From the NCBI RefSeq assembly GCF_001654845.1, contig NZ_LXES01000047.1, positions 1 to 64,000 on the forward strand: 64,000 nt of DNA, given 5' to 3'. The notes beneath the pieces are model-generated. The model did no database searches, was not told where the DNA came from, and was given only the letters and a program-made list of their open reading frames with translations. The DNA is from Enterobacter soli ATCC BAA-2102. Lineage in GTDB: Bacteria; Pseudomonadota; Gammaproteobacteria; Enterobacterales; Enterobacteriaceae. A program made the translations under genes and the position numbers. Numbering within the stretch: the stretch's first letter is position 1; each line of letters begins with the position of its first letter. Below are positions 17,196 to 25,467 of the stretch, in pieces.

Positions 17196-18008
17196 ATGGC
17201 ACGCATTATTGTTGTTACTTCGGGTAAAGGAGGCGTTGGCAAGACCACCTCCAGCGCGGCCATCGCTACTGGTTTGGCCCAGAAGGGAAAGAAAACCGTC
17301 GTTATCGATTTCGATATCGGCCTGCGTAACCTGGACCTGATCATGGGTTGTGAGCGTCGCGTTGTGTATGACTTTGTGAACGTCATTCAGGGCGATGCCA
17401 CACTGAACCAGGCGCTGATTAAAGATAAGCGCACCGAGAATCTCTATATTCTCCCTGCCTCTCAGACACGTGATAAAGATGCCCTGACCCGCGAAGGCGT
17501 GGAAAAGGTGCTCGACGATCTGAAAAAGATGGAGTTCGACTTTGTGGTCTGTGACTCCCCTGCCGGTATCGAAACAGGTGCACTGATGGCGCTCTACTTC
17601 GCTGATGAAGCGATCATCACCACTAACCCTGAAGTGTCATCCGTGCGTGACTCTGACCGCATTCTGGGTATCCTCGCGTCTAAGTCTCGTCGTGCGGAAA
17701 ATGGCCAGGACCCAATCAAAGAGCACCTGCTGCTGACCCGTTACAACCCAGGTCGCGTGAACAAAGGTGACATGCTGAGCATGGAAGACGTGCTGGAGAT
17801 CCTGCGCATCAAACTGGTGGGTGTTATCCCGGAAGATCAATCCGTGTTACGCGCCTCTAACCAGGGTGAGCCGGTTATTCTGGATACGATGGCAGACGCA
17901 GGTAAAGCTTACGCCGATACCGTTGACCGTCTGCTGGGAGAAGAACGTCCTTTCCGCTTCATTGAAGAAGAGAAGAAAGGTTTCCTCAAACGCCTGTTCG
18001 GAGGATAA
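17196..18008 (+). CDS. minD: MinD, membrane-bound cell-division ATPase
   Basis: ParA/MinD-family ATPase that dimerises on ATP binding, attaches to the inner membrane and carries MinC. 270 aa. Deviant Walker A at 10-18 (GKGGVGKTT, signature Lys11 and Lys16), CDSPAGIETGA as the switch region, and a C-terminal amphipathic membrane-targeting helix ending KKGFLKRLFGG. 23 bases after minC and 3 bases before minE. Confidence 0.98.
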   Translation: MARIIVVTSGKGGVGKTTSSAAIATGLAQKGKKTVVIDFDIGLRNLDLIMGCERRVVYDFVNVIQGDATLNQALIKDKRTENLYILPASQTRDKDALTREGVEKVLDDLKKMEFDFVVCDSPAGIETGALMALYFADEAIITTNPEVSSVRDSDRILGILASKSRRAENGQDPIKEHLLLTRYNPGRVNKGDMLSMEDVLEILRIKLVGVIPEDQSVLRASNQGEPVILDTMADAGKAYADTVDRLLGEERPFRFIEEEKKGFLKRLFGG

Positions 18009-18011
18009 GTT

Positions 18012-18278
18012 ATGGCATTACTGGACTTTTTTCTCTCGCGGAAAAAAAGCACCGCCAACATCGCTAAAGAGCGTCTGCAAATCATCGTTGCGGAGCGTCG
18101 TCGTAGTGACGCCGAGCCACATTACCTGCCGCAGCTGCGCAAGGACATCCTGGAAGTGATCTGTAAGTATGTGCAGATAGACCCGGAAATGGTCACCGTA
18201 CAGCTGGAACAAAAAGACGGGGATATTTCGATTCTGGAGCTGAACGTGACGCTTCCGGAAGCGGAAGAATCACGTTAG
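18012..18278 (+). CDS. minE: MinE, topological specificity factor
   Basis: Stimulates MinD ATPase and drives pole-to-pole oscillation, placing the septum at midcell. 88 aa: membrane-targeting N-terminus [12 protein letters not shown], the anti-MinCD helix ([15 protein letters not shown], about 17-31) and the C-terminal dimerisation domain. Last gene of minCDE, three bases after minD. Confidence 0.97.
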
Positions 18279-18297
18279 TCAGGTTTTATTTTTGTAG

Positions 18298-18324
18298 CCC
18301 CGGTAAGCACTAGCGCCACCGGGG
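18298..18324. repeat. REP-like element between minE and rnd
   Basis: ccccggt (18298-18304) and accgggg (18318-18324), with taagcactagcgcc inside. A second stem-like pair, ccgggcatg and catgacccgg, follows at about 18332-18354. Third copy of the ggtaagc...agcgcYacc family in the window. Confidence 0.55.
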
Positions 18325-18360
18325 AGATGTGCCGGGCATGGTTTCATGACCCGGTATATT

Positions 18361-19488
18361 TTATCGCGGATACCCTTCCAGCAGCGTATTCAGGCGATCG
18401 GCCATCAGTTCCCCGCGCCAGCCTGCCATCATTTCCGGTAATCCATTCTGTGTTTTCAGCTTCCAGTGCCAGTTCAGCAACTGATTGATCTGACGACGCG
18501 ACGCCAGCAATTCAGCGCCCAGTTTGCTCTCAGTTGCCACTTCCTGCACCAGTGCCTTAATGTCTTTGAACGCTTTGCGGTAACCCGGCATGTCCATCAG
18601 GTTCAGCAGCGGCTCTGGCAGCGCGTCATCCGGCGTTTGCTGGGCTTTTTCCACCAGCGCCAGCAGGGTTTTACCGTGGAAACGGATTTCGCTTCCGGAC
18701 AGACCAATGCTGTCCAGCTCGCCCATACTACCCGGCATATAACGCGCAACCGCCCAGAGATGTTCTTCACGAACCACAAAGTTAACGGCCAGATCGCGCT
18801 CGCGCGCTTTACGCAGGCGCCAGTCAGCCAGCAACTGCAAACAGGCCAGCTGACGCGTACGCAACTGCCACGCGTTGCTGATGTCACGCCAGGCCTCTTT
18901 CGGATCAACCACTTCCTGACGACGCTGTTGTGTCATACGACATTCGTCCAGCGCCGCAGGCAACCAGCCAGATGCTTCGGCTTCTTTCATCAGCTGGCCG
19001 GCAATCGGCAGCAGATAAAACACGTCTGCAGCGGCATATTCCAGCTGACGTTCGGTTAACGGGCGCGCCAGCCAGTCGGTACGGGATTCGCTTTTATCCA
19101 GTGCGATCCCCGTGTACTCCTCAACCATGGCCGCGAAACCCCATGAGAGCGGACGATTGCTGAATGCCGCCAGGATCTGCGTATCAATCAGGGGTTGCGG
19201 CATGATGCCAAAGGTGTTGAGAAACACTTCCAGATCTTCACTGCCGGCGTGCAGGTATTTGGTGACGTCAGTATCCAGCAGCAGCTCACGCATCGGCGAC
19301 CAGTCGGTAATACCAAGAGGATCGATAAGTGAAACATGTTTACCGTCGTACATCTGAATCAAACCCAGCTGCGGGTAGTATGTACGGGTGCGGACAAACT
19401 CGGTATCCAGCGCGATGGCGGGAAAGTCACGCGTAACCTCGCACAGCGAAGCCAGCTCGTCGTTGGTGGTGATCATCTGGTAATTCAA
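18361..19488 (-). CDS. rnd: Ribonuclease D
   Basis: 3'-5' exoribonuclease of the DEDDy class that trims tRNA and other small-RNA precursors. 375 aa from a TTG at 19488, as in E. coli where a UUG start is used; agagaaa lies just upstream. Exonuclease motif I is LDTEFVRT (Asp28, Glu30), and motif III is the YAAADVFYL stretch. An HRDC domain follows (WRDISNAWQLRTRQLACLQ onward), then the C-terminal HRDC-like domain. Convergent with minE. Confidence 0.95.
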   Translation of the reverse strand: MNYQMITTNDELASLCEVTRDFPAIALDTEFVRTRTYYPQLGLIQMYDGKHVSLIDPLGITDWSPMRELLLDTDVTKYLHAGSEDLEVFLNTFGIMPQPLIDTQILAAFSNRPLSWGFAAMVEEYTGIALDKSESRTDWLARPLTERQLEYAAADVFYLLPIAGQLMKEAEASGWLPAALDECRMTQQRRQEVVDPKEAWRDISNAWQLRTRQLACLQLLADWRLRKARERDLAVNFVVREEHLWAVARYMPGSMGELDSIGLSGSEIRFHGKTLLALVEKAQQTPDDALPEPLLNLMDMPGYRKAFKDIKALVQEVATESKLGAELLASRRQINQLLNWHWKLKTQNGLPEMMAGWRGELMADRLNTLLEGYPR

Positions 19489-19514
19489 AACGGTTTCTCT
19501 TTTGTTTGCGCCCA

Positions 19515-19540
19515 TAAAAAACGCCGGCTAAACCGGCGTC
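19515..19540 (-). terminator. Terminator of fadD
   Basis: acgccgg (19521-19527) and ccggcgt (19533-19539), followed on the minus strand by a T-run (19515-19520). It lies just after the fadD stop and just before the rnd start. Confidence 0.85.
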
Positions 19541-19559
19541 TGGGCGATTAGCGTGAAGC

Positions 19560-21245
19560 TCATGCCTTATTGTCCACTTTGGCACGGGCTTCGTCACGTA
19601 ATTCTCGTCGTAATATCTTCCCGACGTTGGATTTCGGCAGTTCATCGCGAAACTCAACCAGCTTCGGCACTTTGTAGCCCGTCAACTGACGGCGACAGAA
19701 GGTGATCAACTCCTCTTCGCTGAGGGACGCATCTTTTTTGACCACAAAAATCTTCACCGCTTCACCGCTGCTGCCAGAAGGTACACCCACGGCCGCCACT
19801 TCCTGCACGCCAGAGTGTTGCATGACCACGTCTTCAATTTCGTTCGGATAAACGTTAAATCCGGACACCAGGATCATGTCTTTCTTACGGTCAACGATGC
19901 GCAGGAAGCCCTCTTCATCCATCACGGCAATATCACCGGTGTGGAGCCAGCCATTTTTGATTATCTCATCCGTGGCATCCGGGCGCTGCCAGTAACCCAG
20001 CATCACCTGTGGGCCTTTCACGCACAACTCCCCAGGCTGACCGGGTTCGACTTCGTTATCGTCGTCGTCAACCAGTTTGGCTTCTGTCGACGGAACAGGC
20101 AGCCCGATACTGCCACTGTGGTAGTCAATATCGTGCGGGTTTACGCTGACCAGCGGTGCGCATTCTGTCAGGCCGTAGCCTTCCAGAAGATACTGTCCGG
20201 TGAGTTTCACCCAGCGTTCGGCAACGGCCTGTTGCACCGGCATCCCGCCGCCAGCGGACAGATGCAGCGTTGAGAAATCGAGCTGCTGGAACTCTTTGTT
20301 ATTCAGCAGCGCGTTAAACAGGGTGTTTACCCCGGTCATGGCGGTGAAGGGATATTTCGCCAGCTCTTTCACCAGCCCTGGGATGTCTCGCGGGTTGGTA
20401 ATCAGTACGTTCTGGCCGCCGAGCTCAATAAACAGCAGGCAGTTCATGGTCAGCGCAAAAATGTGATACAGCGGCAGCGCGGTGATCACCAGCTCTTTAC
20501 CCGGATGCAGCAGCGGCCCGTAGGTCGCATTCACCTGTTCGAGGTTTGCCAGCATGTTGCGGTGGGTCAGCATCGCCCCTTTGGCCACGCCGGTGGTACC
20601 GCCGGTGTATTGCAGGAAGGCCAGGTCTTCTGACACCACCTCCGGCTTAACGTACTGCATACGATAGCCCGCGTGCAGCGCACGGCGGAAGGAGATAGCA
20701 TCCGGCAGGTGGTATTTTGGCACCAGACGCTTGACGTATTTGACGACAAAGTTAACCAGCGTGCCTTTGGCGGTGGAGAGTTGATCCCCCATGCGCGTCA
20801 GAATGACGTGTTTCACCTGGGTTTTGTCGACCACTTTTTCCAGCGTATGGGCAAAGTTGGATACAATCACAATCGCGGCCGCGCCGCTGTCGTTCAGTTG
20901 GTGCTCCAGCTCGCGCGGGGTATACAGCGGGTTGACGTTGACGACAATCATCCCGGCACGCAGGATACCAAACAGCGCCACCGGGTATTGCAGCAGGTTG
21001 GGCATCATCAACGCGACGCGGGCCCCTTTTTGCAGCCCCAGCCCTTCCTGAAGATAGGCCGCAAACGCGCGGCTACGCTCCTCAAGCTTACGGAACGTCA
21101 TTACCTCGCCCATATTCACAAATGCGGGCTGGTCCGCGTAGCGCCTTACCGAGTGCTCAAATAATTCAATCAGGGATTGATAACGGTCAGGATTGATCTC
21201 CGCAGGGACATCTGCGGGATAACGGTTAAGCCAAACCTTCTTCAA
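19560..21245 (-). CDS. fadD: FadD, long-chain acyl-CoA synthetase
   Basis: Activates exogenous long-chain fatty acids to acyl-CoA as they enter the cell, feeding beta-oxidation and producing the FadR ligand. 561 aa from a TTG at 21245 with agaggtga upstream; in-frame codons to 21281 precede the family N-terminus KKVWLNRYPADVP. ATP/AMP motif YTGGTTGVAKGA, YGLTECAPL, and the FACS signature from NGWLHTGDIA to DMILVSGFNVYP are intact. A FadR-like operator lies 72-88 bases upstream. Confidence 0.97.
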   Translation of the reverse strand: MKKVWLNRYPADVPAEINPDRYQSLIELFEHSVRRYADQPAFVNMGEVMTFRKLEERSRAFAAYLQEGLGLQKGARVALMMPNLLQYPVALFGILRAGMIVVNVNPLYTPRELEHQLNDSGAAAIVIVSNFAHTLEKVVDKTQVKHVILTRMGDQLSTAKGTLVNFVVKYVKRLVPKYHLPDAISFRRALHAGYRMQYVKPEVVSEDLAFLQYTGGTTGVAKGAMLTHRNMLANLEQVNATYGPLLHPGKELVITALPLYHIFALTMNCLLFIELGGQNVLITNPRDIPGLVKELAKYPFTAMTGVNTLFNALLNNKEFQQLDFSTLHLSAGGGMPVQQAVAERWVKLTGQYLLEGYGLTECAPLVSVNPHDIDYHSGSIGLPVPSTEAKLVDDDDNEVEPGQPGELCVKGPQVMLGYWQRPDATDEIIKNGWLHTGDIAVMDEEGFLRIVDRKKDMILVSGFNVYPNEIEDVVMQHSGVQEVAAVGVPSGSSGEAVKIFVVKKDASLSEEELITFCRRQLTGYKVPKLVEFRDELPKSNVGKILRRELRDEARAKVDNKA

Positions 21246-21316
21246 TGCATCACCTCTGAAATGAGTGTTCGTCGTCATCACAACCCCGATAATAAACAGT
21301 TTGTTAACATTATATT

Positions 21317-21333
21317 AACTCAGCGTACCAGTT
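21317..21333 (-). promoter_or_regulatory. FadR operator of fadD
   Basis: Plus-strand aactcagcgtaccagtt. It closely resembles the reverse complement of an E. coli fadD FadR site as I remember it (agctggtatgatgagtt), about 13 of 17 matching. With fadR in the same window, repression of fadD by FadR is inferred. Confidence 0.6.
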
Positions 21334-21393
21334 TATTAATTGTTCAGATTTAAGGTTGCGAAGCGCGTCACTCTTTTTTTTAGTTTTATCCGT

Positions 21394-21428
21394 AAAAAAA
21401 CAGAGACAGCGGCTGAGCCGCTGTCTCT
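21394..21428 (-). terminator. Terminator of yeaY
   Basis: agagacagcggc (21402-21413), loop tga, gccgctgtctct (21417-21428): a perfect 12-bp stem followed on the minus strand by a seven-base T-run. Confidence 0.92.
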
Positions 21429-21448
21429 TTCCTATTAATAACAGTTAG

Positions 21449-22030
21449 TTACTCGGTTACAACAGTCTGAACATGCGCCGGACCAGGGTTATACCAGCCC
21501 CATCCCGGATAGCCATAACGGTATGGATGTGGGCCCCACATCCACGGATCGATAGGCTGTGGTGGCATAATCACCTGCTGCTCAAGCCGCCAGCGTTTAT
21601 AACCGTTGACCTGCATGGTCATGAATTTATACGGCGTACTGCCGATTTTGCCCTCTACCGTGCCGGTAATGGGGCCGACAACGGTCACCAGCTGTCCGCG
21701 GAAATCAACCGGGTCGAGGAAGCCGCTGACGTCAGCATAAATACGCCCGCGCGAGGCTTCGCCCAGGACCGGTCTTGCGCCGCTATCCAGAGGAACGGTG
21801 GCGATCTCCAGGCGGGTTTTCCCCTGCTGGTTTAAGACCTCAACCACCTTGCCGCCAAAACGCGCTTCCTGACCAACGTAGAGCTCAGGCGCATTCATCA
21901 CGCGCACCAGATCCTGCTGCGGCGTTGGGCTTGTTCCCTTAATCGCATCAGGAACGGTAACGCACCCGCTCAGCGCTGCGGCAACAATACCCGCCATCAT
22001 CAGACGTACTACTTTAGTTTGAACCGCCAT
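21449..22030 (-). CDS. yeaY: YeaY, Slp-family outer-membrane lipoprotein
   Basis: Predicted outer-membrane lipoprotein of the Slp (starvation) family, role unknown. 193 aa, the E. coli length. Lipoprotein signal with LSGC (Cys23); a Slp domain then carries LYVGQEARFGGKV and TVVGPITG. The tail is rich in Pro, Trp, Tyr and Gly (DPWMWGPHPYRYGYPGWGW). Good ribosome-binding site aaggag. In E. coli it is a sigma-E target; I did not confirm such a promoter here. Confidence 0.93.
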   Translation of the reverse strand: MAVQTKVVRLMMAGIVAAALSGCVTVPDAIKGTSPTPQQDLVRVMNAPELYVGQEARFGGKVVEVLNQQGKTRLEIATVPLDSGARPVLGEASRGRIYADVSGFLDPVDFRGQLVTVVGPITGTVEGKIGSTPYKFMTMQVNGYKRWRLEQQVIMPPQPIDPWMWGPHPYRYGYPGWGWYNPGPAHVQTVVTE

Positions 22031-22067
22031 GGTGCGACTCCTTTTTCTCAGTTCCTGTTACTGAGAT

Positions 22068-22763
22068 TCACTCGCGGCCTGGAAGTTTCTTCCACGCGAC
22101 CGTGTTTCGCAAATAAACTGGTTCAGCTTGTTCAACTGCAACGGTTTTTCCTGCGCTGAGCAGCTGGCAAGCGATAGGTAACATGTCTTCCGCGGCAGGC
22201 AGAAGCATGTTGCCGTCTACCAGCGTCACGCCAGTATCGTTCGCCATTTCCGGCCATGCTGGCCAGCCAGTGCCTACCGTCGCCCATTCGCCTGAAAGCT
22301 GTTGCAGACGTTCGGTTACGGCTTCAGGTTTAAGTACTGCTTCCGTCTCTTCACCGTGCCAGACGCCGTTTTCGTCACGGGTATATTCCGCCCAGTAAAC
22401 TTCGCCCATACGTGCGTCAATGGCCGCCAGCACGCGGGTTGCACCGGTCATGCGCCATGCGCCCTGCGCCATGGTTGCCAGTGTAGAAACACCGATCATC
22501 GGCAGTTCTGCGCCCAGGGCAAGCCCCTGCGCAATGCCGATACCGATACGTACGCCCGTAAAACTGCCCGGGCCACGGCCGTAGGCCAGCGCATCAAGAT
22601 CGGTTAAGGCGGTGTTACCCTGGGTGAGGATCTCTTTTACCAGGGGCAAGATCCGTTGGGTATGTTCTCGTGGGCACTCTTCGAAATGAGCACAGATAGC
22701 ACCGTCGTTCCACAGGGCAACAGAACAGGCCTCTGTGGCGGTATCAATAGCCAGAATTCGCAT
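22068..22763 (-). CDS. tsaB: TsaB, tRNA t6A-modification protein
   Basis: Partner of TsaD and TsaE in making N6-threonylcarbamoyladenosine at tRNA position 37. 231 aa, ASKHA fold: MRILAIDTATEACSVAL at the N-terminus and YGRGPGSFTGVRIGIGIAQGLA as the conserved phosphate-loop region. It binds TsaD but lacks the metal-binding histidines of that enzyme. Runs in the same direction as yoaA upstream and yeaY downstream. Essential in E. coli. Confidence 0.96.
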   Translation of the reverse strand: MRILAIDTATEACSVALWNDGAICAHFEECPREHTQRILPLVKEILTQGNTALTDLDALAYGRGPGSFTGVRIGIGIAQGLALGAELPMIGVSTLATMAQGAWRMTGATRVLAAIDARMGEVYWAEYTRDENGVWHGEETEAVLKPEAVTERLQQLSGEWATVGTGWPAWPEMANDTGVTLVDGNMLLPAAEDMLPIACQLLSAGKTVAVEQAEPVYLRNTVAWKKLPGRE

Positions 22764-22829
22764 GAGTCGTCGCGCTCTCGCAGTGGTCAGTCACAAAATG
22801 GCGCGCATTTTAGCACACCCCGGAGCAAA

Positions 22830-24740
22830 TTACTCCGCCGTTGGGTTCGCAAGGAACCGAACCGCGCGTTTAATGTCCCGCGTGCGCGGCGCGGGCGGCA
22901 GGCTCGCCAGGAAAGTGGCACCATACGGGCGCATCACCAGGCGGTTGTCGCAGATAACCAGCACGCCACGGTCGGTGACATCGCGAATAAGACGCCCTAC
23001 CCCTTGCTTCAGGGTAATCACCGCATCAGGCAGTTGCACTTCATCAAAGGGATCGCCGCCCCGCAGGCGGCAGTCTTCCATGCGCGCCTTCAGTAACGGG
23101 TCGTCCGGCGAGGTGAACGGCAGTTTATCGATGATCACCAGCGAAAGCGCATCACCACGCACGTCTACCCCTTCCCAGAAACTGCTGGTTGCCACCAGCA
23201 GGGCATTACCGGCGCTGACAAACTGTTGCAACAGTTGCCCTTTGCTGGTTTCCCCCTGGAGCAGTACCGGTAAAGTCATGGTGGCACGGAACTGTTCTGC
23301 CAGATCGCGCATCATGGCGTGGGAGGTACAGAGCATAAAGCAGCGGCCATTGTTGGCTTCGATCATCGGTTTCAGCATTGCCGCCAGGTGGCGCGCTGCG
23401 CCGGGCTGGTTTGGCAGCGGCAGATTGCGCGGGACGCAGAGCAGTGCCTGTTTTTCATAATCAAACGGGCTTGGCAGCAGCAGAGATTCGGCCTGCTCAA
23501 TCCCAAGACGCTCGGTAAAGTGATGCAAATCGTCATTCACCGACAGCGTTGCCGAGGTGAAAATCCAGCTCCCCGGCTTTTGCGCCATCACCTCTTTGAA
23601 TTTATCCGCCACGGTCAGCGGCGTCAGGGCCAGGGTGAAATGGCGTGAAGTACATTCGTACCAGTAGCTGAATCCTGGCTGGTTAATTTCTTTAAGTCTT
23701 TTCAGACGGCCACGATACACCGCCGCGCGCTCAAAAGCGGCGTCGAGCAACGCAGAGCGCCCAAGCGAGAGCTTCGCTACGTCATAGCAAAGCTCCAGCG
23801 AATCATCCAGCAACAGCAAAGCGCGCTGGATATTTTTATCGGCCAGCAGTTCACGCAGGTTACCGCGATAACCCGGCTCCCCAAGCTGTAAGCGGAAATC
23901 CTGCGCACTTTGCGCCAGCCGGTCGGCACATTTTTGCAGTTGTTGGGTGTCTTTTAATTCCGTGCGATAGGCAATGGTGAAATCTTTCGCCAGGTCCAGC
24001 AGCTGACGGCTGGAGATCGACTGGCCAAAATACTGGCTGGCAATATCCGGCAACTGGTGCGCTTCATCAAAGATCATGACGTCGGCTTCCGGGATCAGCT
24101 CGCCAAATCCGCTGTCCTTCACCACCATATCCGCCAGAAACAGATGATGGTTTACCACCACCACATCCGCATCCATGGCCGTTTTACGCGCCTTTACCAC
24201 GAAACAGTCTTTATACAGCGGGCAGTCGCTGCCAAGGCAGTTATCGTTGGTGCTCGTCACCAGCGGCCAGGCCTGCGAGTCTTCCGCCACGCTCGCGCAG
24301 GTGCTGATATCTCCGTCTTCAGTCTGATTCGCCCACGCCCGCAGGATGATGACATCACTCAGGGTTTGTACCGGGAGATCTCCCCCGGCCAGCGCCTGCT
24401 GCTCCAGACGCTCAAGGCAAAGGTAGTTGGAGCGGCCTTTCAGCAGTGCCAGTCGCCCTTTGTATTTCAGCGCCTTCGCCACCGTGGGCAGATCGCGGCT
24501 ATAGAGCTGATCCTGTAACGCTTTAGACCCCGTGGAGATGATCACTTTCTTTTTTGCACGCAGCGCCGGGGCCAGATAAGCATAGGTTTTACCTGTTCCG
24601 GTACCCGCCTCAACCACCAGCGGTTGTGCATTGTCGATTGCGTGCGCAACGGCGTGCGCCATATGGCGCTGAGGCTCACGCGGCTTAAAGCCGGGGATCG
24701 CCTGTGCTAATTGACCATCTGCTGAAAAATCGTCTGCCAC
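22830..24740 (-). CDS. yoaA: YoaA, DinG-family iron-sulfur helicase
   Basis: XPD/DinG-like 5'-3' DNA helicase. In E. coli it works with the HolC (chi) subunit during repair of stalled replication. 636 aa, the E. coli length. Walker A EAGTGTGKTYAYL near residue 44, DEAH box in IFDEAHQLP, and four cysteines for a 4Fe-4S cluster between them (STCASVAED, then DNCLGSDCPLYKDCF). C-terminal helicase motifs FWEGVDVRGDALSL and QGVGRLIR are present. Confidence 0.94.
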   Translation of the reverse strand: MADDFSADGQLAQAIPGFKPREPQRHMAHAVAHAIDNAQPLVVEAGTGTGKTYAYLAPALRAKKKVIISTGSKALQDQLYSRDLPTVAKALKYKGRLALLKGRSNYLCLERLEQQALAGGDLPVQTLSDVIILRAWANQTEDGDISTCASVAEDSQAWPLVTSTNDNCLGSDCPLYKDCFVVKARKTAMDADVVVVNHHLFLADMVVKDSGFGELIPEADVMIFDEAHQLPDIASQYFGQSISSRQLLDLAKDFTIAYRTELKDTQQLQKCADRLAQSAQDFRLQLGEPGYRGNLRELLADKNIQRALLLLDDSLELCYDVAKLSLGRSALLDAAFERAAVYRGRLKRLKEINQPGFSYWYECTSRHFTLALTPLTVADKFKEVMAQKPGSWIFTSATLSVNDDLHHFTERLGIEQAESLLLPSPFDYEKQALLCVPRNLPLPNQPGAARHLAAMLKPMIEANNGRCFMLCTSHAMMRDLAEQFRATMTLPVLLQGETSKGQLLQQFVSAGNALLVATSSFWEGVDVRGDALSLVIIDKLPFTSPDDPLLKARMEDCRLRGGDPFDEVQLPDAVITLKQGVGRLIRDVTDRGVLVICDNRLVMRPYGATFLASLPPAPRTRDIKRAVRFLANPTAE

Positions 24741-24872
24741 GGTGCTCTCTCACTGTATTTTTACACAGGGATTATGTCAGCCCACTCTCGCCAGTGCCAC
24801 CCCAAATAGTGACGAGGCGAGAACAATATGGCAGTCTTGCCGCCTGATACGAAAAATAACGAGGAAACGTTT

Positions 24873-25217
24873 ATGACAATTGTGCGCATTGATGCCGAAG
24901 CCCGCTGGTCTGATGTGGTAATCCATAACCAGACGCTGTACTACACCGGCGTGCCGGCAAACCTGGATGCCGATGCCTTCGAACAGACGGCCAACACCCT
25001 GGCACAGATTGACGCGGTACTGGAAAAACAGGGCAGCGACAAATCCCGCATTCTGGATGCGACCATTTTTCTTGCCAGTAAAGATGATTTTGCGGCGATG
25101 AACAAAGCCTGGGATGCGTGGGTCGTGGCGGGTCACGCGCCTGTACGTTGCACCGTACAGGCCACGCTGATGAAACCGGAATATAAGGTAGAGATTAAGA
25201 TTATCGCGGCGGTCTGA
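24873..25217 (+). CDS. yoaB: YoaB, RidA-family protein
   Basis: Small trimeric protein of the YjgF/YER057c/UK114 (RidA) family; relatives hydrolyse reactive enamines and imines. 114 aa from the ATG at 24873 with gagg upstream; an in-frame extension to 24828 is not conserved. The substrate-binding arginine fits APVRCTVQATL, and the C-terminal KVEIKIIAAV is typical. Substrate specificity of this subgroup is not established. Divergent from yoaA. Confidence 0.93.
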   Translation: MTIVRIDAEARWSDVVIHNQTLYYTGVPANLDADAFEQTANTLAQIDAVLEKQGSDKSRILDATIFLASKDDFAAMNKAWDAWVVAGHAPVRCTVQATLMKPEYKVEIKIIAAV

Positions 25218-25223
25218 GCCCGA

Positions 25224-25406
25224 TTACTCTTCGTCTTCATCCTCGAAACGCGCCACGATCCGCTCGCCGGTATGGGTGGCGCGAAGTTCATCAGCCACCT
25301 GTGCGATAGCCTGACCGCTGCTCATCCCCTGGGACATCAGCTCCTGGATTCGCTCAACCGCTTTCTGCTGCTGCTCATGGCTCAGAGAAGGTAAACCTGC
25401 AAACAT
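25224..25406 (-). CDS. yoaH: YoaH, small UPF0181 protein
   Basis: 60-residue acidic protein, function unknown, UPF0181 family. Chosen start ATG 25406 ([20 protein letters not shown]) because aggag lies six bases before it; a TTG two codons upstream sits on the ribosome-binding site. The tail is a run of acidic residues (FEDEDEE). It lies between yoaB and the divergent pabB. Confidence 0.92.
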
Positions 25407-25467
25407 CGTCAACTCCTGCTAAATTGTCTGCGCTAATTATTTCACGCTGCCCGGTAGTTTGCCACAC

